Source: Thermoplasmata archaeon (GTDB taxonomy: Archaea > Thermoplasmatota > Thermoplasmata > UBA10834). Taken from it: DNA of 33,065 nt. Position numbers and translations under genes: made by a program. Where the stretch lies: the NCBI GenBank assembly GCA_021789945.1, contig JAJYIS010000009.1:1-33065 (forward strand), given 5' to 3'. The notes beneath the pieces were generated by a model. It was given only the letters and a program-made list of their open reading frames with translations. It ran no database searches and was not told the DNA's origin. This document shows positions 1 through 6,926 of this stretch, in pieces. Within the stretch, counting starts at the first letter, position 1, and each line of letters opens with the position of its first letter.

Positions 1-2278
1 GTACGATGAGGTCAGCGCGCCCGTCGCCCGTCATGTCCTTGAGGTCTATCTGCGAGATCGTGCCGGTCCAATGGTTCACTGACGGGTTGAACACCCATCC
101 GTGGGAGCCGTATGTATTGTTGTATATCACGATCTGGCCGTTCGAGTTGGAGTACGCGAAGTCCAGGACCCCGTCCCCGTTGACATCGCCGAAGGCTATC
201 CAAGTTACTGGATAGAGCATGCCATCGGGCCGGTAGATGGTCGAGGCTGGCTGCCATGAGCCGTAGTTGCCCGGGGTGTTCTCGAACACGACGAGCGAGT
301 TGGTGGCCGGCGTCGTGGGTCCCGCTTGGCCCATCAGGATGTCCTTGCCGCCGTCGCCGTCGATGTCGCCAACCGCCATCGCGGATATCGTGTAATCGAT
401 GCACGCGCTCGGAGAGTTCTCATAGTACCACAGGGCATGGCTCGTGAAGAAGTTGTTGTTCTGGACGTAGTACGGGTAATATCTCGTGATGAAGTTCGCA
501 TTGCCCGTCGAGAGGCCGTCCGTGCCCACGAAGAAGTCCGACCTCCCGGCAGCTCCCTTTATCCAGATCTGCTGGGAGAGGGTGTAGATCCCCTCGTTCG
601 AATCGTTGAGCTTCGAGAGGTAGAGGGTATAGGAGTTCGTGCCTGGCAGCCACTGGTTGCCGTTGTTCAACCTCAAGGCGATCGTGAAGTTGTACCTGTA
701 GCCGTCCAGCGTCCTGACCTTCGAGATCATCGAGCCGGCTGGCGGCGTGCCGTACAGCTCCGAGGCGCCGCTCAGGTCTGCTATCCTTACCTGCCCGATG
801 GTCGGGGAGAAACTGTCGGTGTCCTGCACCACGACGGCCACATAGACGGTGTTGCTGCTCGCTGACGAGACGTCGAAGGCGGCGTCCTTGGATGTGCCCC
901 ACGGCGTGCCCGAAGGAGACACCCAGCCGCCCTTGTAGAGCTGGATCGACGGAAGGGTCATCTGCGGCGCGCCGACCTGGTTCACGAGGATCATCTGGTA
1001 CGCCTGGAAGCTTACAGGGGTGCCGCCCGTCATAGGCTGGTTCATGAACGCCATACTCACAGTATAGGCGCTCGGCGGGAGGTCCGTCGTGTCGAAGACG
1101 CACTCGTAGACGAAGGCGTTCCCGCCGGCCCCGATCTGGTAGAATGGAGCTGATGGGGTGCTGTTGCTCCCCGCTGGGAAACTCGGCGTGAAGCTTGTGC
1201 CCGTTCTCGTGTCGGTTATCGAGAGGGTGTTGACGCCGTTGAGGTTGTTTATGCTCAGGCTCGCGAATCTGACGAATATCTTGGAGTCCTTCCAGAAGGT
1301 GGTCGTCGGGGAGTTCGTATCCGCGGTCCCGGTCGCGTTCCCGTTGGCGTCGATGAGTTCCTTGTAGAAGCCGAACCCGTGGCCGAGGACCGAGCTGACA
1401 TATGTCAGATAGAGCGGCAGTCCGTTGGTCTCCGGCCCGAACGGGTTGCTTGGATAGTACTTGACGTCGGACGGCAGCACGGTCACGTGCAGGATGTATG
1501 TGGAGATCGCCTCGTGTCCGGCGTCGTCACTTGCATGGATGATAATCACGGCTCCGTCAACCGCCGTCGCGTTCAGGACCCTGTTGAAGTTCCAGCTGAA
1601 CAGGCCGTTGTCGTTCGCGTCCCATGCCCTGTGGGCGCCGTTAGAGCCATCTATGTTCACCGCGGAGGCGTCTATCCAAACGTTGTTCACGTTCAGGTCG
1701 CCGTCTGGGTCTTCGATTTGGGCGTAGAAGGTGAACGTGTCATTGATCTTGACTGGGTCGATGGTGGCCGTGTCGGGGTACGCGTCGACATACCTCTGAA
1801 GTATGTTCGGCGGGTTGCCCTTCAGCCCGCCCGTGACCTGGCTCGTCCAGATCGCGATGTTCTTGGCCATGTCGACCACGGTCACGACGATGCTGCTCGA
1901 GGAGCTCGTCCCGTCAATCCTGTGCGTCCACGACCTGCCGGTGCTCCACAGGGTGCCGTTGAAGTTGGCGCCATCGCTCGGGCTATAGGCGAAGTTCGTC
2001 CCATCCCTGTTGATGATGATCTTGACCTTCGAGACGTCGAGAGCCTGCCCCCCGGCATGTACCAGCGTCAGGTTGGCATGCTGGTAGTTGCCCGTGAAGG
2101 ACACGGTCGCCGAGAAGTCTGCCTTGGTGGTCTGCTGGGGCACCGGTATCTGCTGCACGAAGGCGACGATTCCGCTGAACAACACTACGGTTATCATGAG
2201 AATCATGATGTTGCCGATGACCTCGGATACACCACCCTTGTCTTCCCACGACTTCTTCGTTCGAGATTCGAAATCCAT
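1..2278 (-). CDS. Type IV pilin-like N-terminal domain protein with C-terminal FG-GAP/VCBS repeats (C-terminus truncated by window edge)
   Basis: Reading the minus strand from ATG at 2278 gives MDFESRTKKSWEDKGGVSEVIGNIMILMITVVLFSGIVAFVQQIPVPQQTTKADFSATVSF..., an archaeal pilin-like N-terminus (short basic segment, GGVSE, hydrophobic helix). The frame stays open to position 1 and contains GDIDGDGGKDILMG, GDVNGDGVLDFAYSN and TGDGRADLIVL, which are FG-GAP-type Ca-binding motifs. Absent from the ORF track because no stop lies in the window. Confidence 0.88.
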   Translation of the reverse strand, partial: MDFESRTKKSWEDKGGVSEVIGNIMILMITVVLFSGIVAFVQQIPVPQQTTKADFSATVSFTGNYQHANLTLVHAGGQALDVSKVKIIINRDGTNFAYSPSDGANFNGTLWSTGRSWTHRIDGTSSSSSIVVTVVDMAKNIAIWTSQVTGGLKGNPPNILQRYVDAYPDTATIDPVKINDTFTFYAQIEDPDGDLNVNNVWIDASAVNIDGSNGAHRAWDANDNGLFSWNFNRVLNATAVDGAVIIIHASDDAGHEAISTYILHVTVLPSDVKYYPSNPFGPETNGLPLYLTYVSSVLGHGFGFYKELIDANGNATGTADTNSPTTTFWKDSKIFVRFASLSINNLNGVNTLSITDTRTGTSFTPSFPAGSNSTPSAPFYQIGAGGNAFVYECVFDTTDLPPSAYTVSMAFMNQPMTGGTPVSFQAYQMILVNQVGAPQMTLPSIQLYKGGWVSPSGTPWGTSKDAAFDVSSASSNTVYVAVVVQDTDSFSPTIGQVRIADLSGASELYGTPPAGSMISKVRTLDGYRYNFTIALRLNNGNQWLPGTNSYTLYLSKLNDSNEGIYTLSQQIWIKGAAGRSDFFVGTDGLSTGNANFITRYYPYYVQNNNFFTSHALWYYENSPSACIDYTISAMAVGDIDGDGGKDILMGQAGPTTPATNSLVVFENTPGNYGSWQPASTIYRPDGMLYPVTWIAFGDVNGDGVLDFAYSNSNGQIVIYNNTYGSHGWVFNPSVNHWTGTISQIDLKDMTGDGRADLIV

Positions 2279-2283
2279 AATTA

Positions 2284-2307
2284 TCTATCCTCCGGGGGGT
2301 GGATAGA
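2284..2307 (-). promoter_or_regulatory. Inverted repeat TCTATCC-N10-GGATAGA in the pilin-like gene leader, overlapping the Shine-Dalgarno
   Basis: Perfect 7-bp arms at 2284-2290 and 2301-2307. mRNA sense reads UCUAUCC ACCCCCCGGA GGAUAGA UAAUU AUG, so the GGAGG lies across the loop and 3' arm. Confidence 0.55.
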
Positions 2308-2322
2308 ACTCTCAGTCTCTGA

Positions 2323-2342
2323 CTCGAATCAAGGGATTCGAG
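2323..2342. promoter_or_regulatory. Perfect inverted repeat CTCGAATC-aagg-GATTCGAG next to a TATA box (candidate operator)
   Basis: 8-bp perfect arms at 2323-2330 and 2335-2342, immediately downstream of the minus-strand TATA-like element at 2345-2352. Confidence 0.5.
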
Positions 2343-2344
2343 CG

Positions 2345-2352
2345 TATATAAA
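2345..2352 (-). promoter_or_regulatory. TATA box for the pilin-like gene
   Basis: TATATAAA (TTTATATA on the minus strand), about 67-74 nt upstream of the ATG in otherwise GC-rich DNA. Confidence 0.5.
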
Positions 2353-2435
2353 CATGTTGAGGTCATTACCAACTACCAGTCGAGCCTGGTCTGGGAGCCC
2401 GTCCCCGAGGACGCCGCGCGGAAAAGCCATCACGG

Positions 2436-2444
2436 TTATATAAG
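2436..2444 (+). promoter_or_regulatory. TATA box for the HTH/P-loop gene
   Basis: TTATATAAG centred about 27 nt upstream of ATG 2467, fitting a leaderless archaeal transcript. Confidence 0.6.
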
Positions 2445-2466
2445 CTCATGAGCATCCCAGCGACGT

Positions 2467-3600
2467 ATGCCTGAGGGTAGCCAGCTGAGCGTCAATGACA
2501 GGGTCATGATTCATCTCGCGAGGTTCGCGACCGACATCGCCCCCGAGGAGTACCCCGCCGAGATCACGCAGATGGGGATCGCCTCGGCGGTGGGCATATC
2601 GCGCACGCACGTCCCGCGCGCGGTGAAGCTGCTCGAGAAGGGTGGCTTGATAGCCGAGCTGACCGCGAGGGTGAAGGGGCACGAGCGGAGGATGAACGTG
2701 TACACCGTCACTGCGGAGGGCATGCGGAGGACCGAGGAGCTCTGGAAGGTGGTCCTCGAAGCGAGGTTCCCAGTGCTGACGAACGGCGAGACCTCGATGC
2801 TGACCGGAAAGGAGATAGAATCGGCGATCGGCAGGAAGAGGGCCTCGGCGGCGATATCCCAGATTCGCGAGGGCGTCGTTTCCATCGACGAGACCAGAAG
2901 GGCTCCCACAAGGGAGCTGGAGGGCGCACCGTCGGTCAGGGTGTTCTTCGGAAGGGACTCTGAGCTGGACTCGATGGAGGAGTTCCTGGAATCGGATTCG
3001 AGGACCCTTGTGGTTCTCGGCAACAAGGGGTACGGCATCAGCTCCCTCGTGCGCAAGTTCGTCGACGAGCAGGAGGATCAGAACGCCCTCTGGGTGCCGC
3101 TCTTCCCGGACATAACCGTGGAAGCCATCAAGAGGAAGCTGTCGGACTTCGGCAAGCGGGGCGGACACGCCCCCGTGCCCGCCGAGCAGGTCCTGGGAAC
3201 GAAGAACCTGCTGATAGTGTTCGACGACTACCATTCAGTCCGCGACGAGGTCGTGGAATTCTTCTCCACTCTCGTGGAGTCAAAGGGGGATGCGAAGATC
3301 ATCATCACCGCCCGGGAGGAGACCCCCGCGTACAACTGGTTCTATCACAAGAAGGAGGTCGACTCGAAGCTCGTTCGCGAGCTTCGCATCCGGGGTCTTG
3401 ACGAGGCGGCCGCGAAGCGGCTGCTCGGGAACGACAGAATCGAGCCGGACGCCCTCAAGAGGATCATGATGATATCGAGGGGCCAACCCTTCACGCTCAG
3501 GCTGCTCAGGGAGGGGGACCTCGAAGGGCTCAAGGCCAACACCGTCTTCACGGCGGAGGAGATCAGGTACATGCTGTACCTGAAGGACAAGAGCGCGTAG
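2467..3600 (+). CDS. Winged-helix HTH plus P-loop NTPase-like protein (Walker A degenerate)
   Basis: N-terminal wHTH-like segment (ITQMGIASAVGISRTHVPRAVKLLEKGGLIAE...VYTVTAEGMRRTEELW), then VVLGNKGYGISSLVRKFVDE and NLLIVFDDYH, resembling Walker A and B. Confidence 0.75.
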   Translation: MPEGSQLSVNDRVMIHLARFATDIAPEEYPAEITQMGIASAVGISRTHVPRAVKLLEKGGLIAELTARVKGHERRMNVYTVTAEGMRRTEELWKVVLEARFPVLTNGETSMLTGKEIESAIGRKRASAAISQIREGVVSIDETRRAPTRELEGAPSVRVFFGRDSELDSMEEFLESDSRTLVVLGNKGYGISSLVRKFVDEQEDQNALWVPLFPDITVEAIKRKLSDFGKRGGHAPVPAEQVLGTKNLLIVFDDYHSVRDEVVEFFSTLVESKGDAKIIITAREETPAYNWFYHKKEVDSKLVRELRIRGLDEAAAKRLLGNDRIEPDALKRIMMISRGQPFTLRLLREGDLEGLKANTVFTAEEIRYMLYLKDKSA

Positions 3601-3606
3601 CCGCTG

Positions 3607-4140
3607 TCACCACTCGATGCCTTTTCTCGCGCTCAGACCTTCCTTGTACGGATGCTTCCTCTCGTCGATGAAGGACACGTAGTCCGCGAAGTCCACGAAC
3701 TCCTGAGGAGCGTCCCTCCCCGTGAGGACGACTTCGATCCCGGGCCTCCTGGACCTGAGCACCGAGAGGACCGCGTCCGCGTCCACGAGGCCGAAGTGCA
3801 CGGCCACGTTCACCTCGTCCAGGATCAGGAGGTCGCAGTCGCGCCCGGCGAGAAACCTCCTTGCCAGTGCCATCGCGTCCGAGGAGCTCTTCCTGTCTTC
3901 CTCCGTTATCTTCTTGGGATTTACGAACCTGCCGGTGCCGAACTGATGCACCTGGACCTCGTCGATCCGCTTCAGGGCCACGACCTCCCCGGAAGTCATT
4001 CCCGTCTTCATGAACTGGATTACGCAGACCTTCAGGCCGTGCCCGGCCGCCCGGAGCGCTAGGCCGAACGCGGCCGTGGTCTTCCCCTTGCCGGGGCCGG
4101 TGAGGACGTGCACCCTCCCGAGGGCCTTGTCGGACTCCAT
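3607..4140 (-). CDS. cobO: Cob(I)yrinic acid a,c-diamide adenosyltransferase (CobO/BtuR family)
   Basis: MESDKALGRVHVLTGPGKGKTTAAFGLALRAAGHGLKVCVIQFMKTG...LLILDEVNVAVHFGL...VVLTGRDAP; characteristic GxGKGKTTAA P-loop and LDE motif. Confidence 0.9.
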   Translation of the reverse strand: MESDKALGRVHVLTGPGKGKTTAAFGLALRAAGHGLKVCVIQFMKTGMTSGEVVALKRIDEVQVHQFGTGRFVNPKKITEEDRKSSSDAMALARRFLAGRDCDLLILDEVNVAVHFGLVDADAVLSVLRSRRPGIEVVLTGRDAPQEFVDFADYVSFIDERKHPYKEGLSARKGIEW

Positions 4141-4178
4141 CGAACCACCGAAGGGACGAGCTACTAGAAAAGCAGGAG

Positions 4179-4700
4179 CTAGGCGTGGTCGTCGGGGGTC
4201 GAATACAACCTTCCCTGATCGCTTGGGAGCGTGAACTCCCGCTCGAGATATCCCATCTGCTGGCTGTCCATCGTGCGCGGGTCGATCGGGACGAGGAGGA
4301 ACGAGCCGGACATGGCGACCTCCTCGTTCGTTAGCTGTATCGTCTTCATGACCGGCCCGAAGCCGTTCTCCGTGACCAGGTATTCGATGCCGTCCAGGAG
4401 CACGGCCGAGCCCGGGTTCGCCTTGATGAAGTCGGCGATCGTGCCGTGGATCTTCATGAGACGGGTCGGCTCGAGGGTGATCACGCCCCCCACGGGCTTT
4501 GTGCTCTTGGCGATCCACATGACCGGGCAGTCGAGGCCGTAGGACTGCTGCACGCGGCTCGGGTGATTCCTAGAGATGACGAGTCCCCGCTTGCCCTCGG
4601 CCATGAGCGACTTGAAGGCGGCATACGCCCTCTCGACTCCCTTGTCCGTGAACAGGTATGAGCTGCCGCCCCGCAGACCCTGTTTGGGCTCGCCGTTCAT
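4179..4700 (-). CDS. DUF835-family protein
   Basis: GGSSYLFTDKGVERAYAAFKSLMAEGKRGLVISRNHPSRV...DFIKANPGSAVLLDGIEYLVTENGFGPVMKTIQLTNEEVAMSGSFLLVPIDPRTM; pattern matches archaeal DUF835. Confidence 0.8.
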   Translation of the reverse strand: MNGEPKQGLRGGSSYLFTDKGVERAYAAFKSLMAEGKRGLVISRNHPSRVQQSYGLDCPVMWIAKSTKPVGGVITLEPTRLMKIHGTIADFIKANPGSAVLLDGIEYLVTENGFGPVMKTIQLTNEEVAMSGSFLLVPIDPRTMDSQQMGYLEREFTLPSDQGRLYSTPDDHA

Positions 4701-4709
4701 GGTCCGTAT

Positions 4710-5384
4710 CTACCTCAGGCCAGCCTGGACTGCGAGCCCCTCGTCGGTTATGTCGATGAGCTGCCGCCCGGTCGTGTGCTTCGTCCCTCTCATCTTCAGG
4801 ACCTCGAGGAACTTCCGCCTGACCTTCTCCTCCTCGGGGTAGGAGAGCATGATGACGCCATCGACCATGTACGACTCCTGGCTGTGGGAGATGTCGTCGT
4901 AGGACAGCTCAGCGGTCACGAGGGTCACGCACTCGAACGCCTTGAGGTACGCGAACAGCTCGTGCATGAACTCCCTGGTCTCGCCCCTCCACTGCAGCAT
5001 GTCGGTCATCGGCGTGATGGGGTCGATGGCAATCCTGTTGGGCTGGAACTGCTCGATGTTCTTCTTGATGATGTTCAGCATGTCGCTCGGGTTCTTCAGC
5101 AGGGTCGGCCCGATGTCGATGAAGCTCACCACGCCCTTCTCGACCAGGCCCTGATCGTAGAACGTGAACGAGGACAGGAACTTCTGGACCAGCCACTGGG
5201 GCTCCGAGATCGCAGTGATGTAGAGCCCCTTCTCGCCCTGGCGCGCCCCGTGGAACAGGCTCTGGACGGCCAGCGTGGTCTTCCCTGTACCCGGCTCCCC
5301 CGCCACAAGTATGGCGGACGGGAACGGATAGCCCCCTTGGAGCATCCCGTCCAGTCCTGGGATGCCCGTGGTCTTCCTGGCCAT
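4710..5384 (-). CDS. KaiC/RecA-superfamily ATPase
   Basis: From ATG 5384: MARKTTGIPGLDGMLQGGYPFPSAILVAGEPGTGKTTLAVQSLFHGARQGEKGLYITAISEPQW...; KaiC-like Walker A GEPGTGKTT. The track start at 5465 overlaps the upstream gene and is less likely. Confidence 0.9.
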   Translation of the reverse strand: MARKTTGIPGLDGMLQGGYPFPSAILVAGEPGTGKTTLAVQSLFHGARQGEKGLYITAISEPQWLVQKFLSSFTFYDQGLVEKGVVSFIDIGPTLLKNPSDMLNIIKKNIEQFQPNRIAIDPITPMTDMLQWRGETREFMHELFAYLKAFECVTLVTAELSYDDISHSQESYMVDGVIMLSYPEEEKVRRKFLEVLKMRGTKHTTGRQLIDITDEGLAVQAGLR

Positions 5385-5385
5385 C

Positions 5386-5793
5386 TCACAGCACCTCCGT
5401 GTCGATGACGAAGACGCACTTGTCATCGCCCTTAGAGACGCATCTGCGCTCGTGGCAGTAGACATCCTTGCCTGTCCGCTCCTCGAACACCTTCGCGAGG
5501 ATCCCCCTCAGCATGTGGCATGTCGGAGAGTCGGAGTTTGACGCCTCGATGGACCCAATGACCGATATCGTGTCCCCCTCGAAGATGACATCGGTGGCCC
5601 AGCCCTCCTTGATGATTGCCTCCCTGACCTTGTTAAGGTCCTTGCCCGCCGATTTGATGAGCCGGTCGCCCATTATTCGGCCGCTCCTGTAGAACATGCC
5701 GTGCGACGCGAACGTCATGACGGTCTCGTACAGCTTCTTTATCTCAACGAGCTCCTCCTTGCGCATCTTGATAGAACGCTCAAGTTGCTCCAT
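5386..5793 (-). CDS. V4R (4-vinyl reductase-like) domain protein
   Basis: MEQLERSIKMRKEELVEIKKLYETVMTFASHGMFYRSGRIMGDRLIK...GWATDVIFEGDTISVIGSIEASNSDSPTCHMLRGILAKVFEERTGKDVYCHERRCVSKGDDKCVFVI; V4R pattern with Cys-rich C-terminus. An upstream start (5892) is possible. Confidence 0.75.
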   Translation of the reverse strand: MEQLERSIKMRKEELVEIKKLYETVMTFASHGMFYRSGRIMGDRLIKSAGKDLNKVREAIIKEGWATDVIFEGDTISVIGSIEASNSDSPTCHMLRGILAKVFEERTGKDVYCHERRCVSKGDDKCVFVIDTEVL

Positions 5794-5915
5794 GTGGACC
5801 ACCGGGTACTTGGGGGTTGCATCTATCTGTAAGTCAAGTCTTATAACTTTTGGTCTGGGTCCAGCACGCCAACTGACTGGAGCTGAACACATTCATCTAC
5901 TGCTAGCTTCTACAG

Positions 5916-6464
5916 GTGCCCGTGCTCGAGGTAGAGTCGAAGTACCGGTCCCCGGGGAACGACAAGGTCGAGAAGGCCTTGATCAAGTTGGGCGCGAGGA
6001 AGATCTCCGACGAGGCGATCGAGGACATCTACTTCGCCCACCCTGCGAGGGACTTCGGGAAGACCGACGAGGCCCTCCGCCTGCGCAGGAAAGGGGACGG
6101 CGCAGAGCTGAGCTACAAGGGCCCGAGGATGATCGTGGACAAGTCGAAGGCCCGCGAGGAGATCAACCTCCGCGTGGACGATCCGCTGACGGCCCAGAGG
6201 ATAGTCGAGCGCTTGGGGTTCAAGGAGTTCTGCACCATCAGGAAGAAGCGGATGAGTTACCTGCTGGACAAGCTCAGGGTCGACGTGGACGATGTCGCGG
6301 GCCTGGGCGAGTTCGTCGAGCTCGAGGTCCTGACCGAATCCCCCGAGAGGACCGCCCAGCTGTTCGAAACGGCGACCGCGGAACTCTCGCTGGAGAAGTT
6401 GGAGCCGAGGACGTATCTCGAGATGATGCTCGAGACCCAAGGCTCGCAGAAGCACAGGGACTGA
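5916..6464 (+). CDS. CYTH-domain protein (class IV adenylate cyclase / ThTPase family)
   Basis: GTG start; VLEVESKYRS, DIYFAHP, DEALRLRRKGDGAELSYKGP, REEINLRVDD, ELEVLTESPE: alternating charged CYTH motifs. Confidence 0.88.
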   Translation: MPVLEVESKYRSPGNDKVEKALIKLGARKISDEAIEDIYFAHPARDFGKTDEALRLRRKGDGAELSYKGPRMIVDKSKAREEINLRVDDPLTAQRIVERLGFKEFCTIRKKRMSYLLDKLRVDVDDVAGLGEFVELEVLTESPERTAQLFETATAELSLEKLEPRTYLEMMLETQGSQKHRD

Positions 6465-6475
6465 AAAACACTTGG

Positions 6476-6497
6476 CGGCCGACCCTCCAGTCGGCCG
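6476..6497. terminator. GC-rich hairpin between convergent genes (possible bidirectional terminator)
   Basis: Perfect 8-bp arms CGGCCGAC-cctcca-GTCGGCCG between the ends of the CYTH CDS and the 6513-6761 CDS. Confidence 0.4.
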
Positions 6498-6512
6498 TGT
6501 CACCATGCCAGC

Positions 6513-6761
6513 TCAGAGCTTGTTGATCTTTTCCGTCACGAACGCCTTGATGTTGGGGTCGTCCGGGATGGTGATGGACTTCTTGTACTTCTCGCTCCCG
6601 TCTGGCAGGTAGTAGCCTCTGGACACTGAGATGAACTCGCTGTCACCCTCCTCAGTGATCGCCTTCTTCCGAGCGACCTCCAGGAAATTGTTCTTCCCAA
6701 ACGGTATTTTCTCCGAGCTCAACGTTTCAAAACGCACCTTCGTCTCCTTCTCATCATCCAT
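6513..6761 (-). CDS. Hypothetical small protein
   Basis: MDDEKETKVRFETLSSEKIPFGKNNFLEVARKKAITEEGDSEFISVSRGYYLPDGSEKYKKSITIPDDPNIKAFVTEKINKL; coding-like composition, TATA-like element upstream. Confidence 0.65.
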   Translation of the reverse strand: MDDEKETKVRFETLSSEKIPFGKNNFLEVARKKAITEEGDSEFISVSRGYYLPDGSEKYKKSITIPDDPNIKAFVTEKINKL

Positions 6762-6926
6762 TTGGTTGCCTCCGTGCAGTAGGCATCTCTCCAATATTGT
6801 CATTTAATATAAACGTTCGTTGGAAAACCTGCATTCCCGCCACAAACCATCACCAATCTGGATGCGTAGAGGCCGAACTTGTCGCACGATAGGATAATAT
6901 AGAGACGATGATGGTAAGCGCGCTCC

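Noticed and set aside
420-1103. Track ORFs in 1-2443 such as 420..1103(-), 1379..2443(+) and 1983..2372(-)
   Set aside because: They are out-of-frame shadows. The true frame is the open minus-strand pilin/FG-GAP gene starting at 2278, which gives coherent protein motifs throughout.
3607-4140. CobO as part of a methylamine/corrinoid methyltransferase system with the MttB-like gene
   Set aside because: About 20 kb apart and in different transcription units. CobO is a general cobalamin biosynthesis enzyme, so a specific link is not supported.
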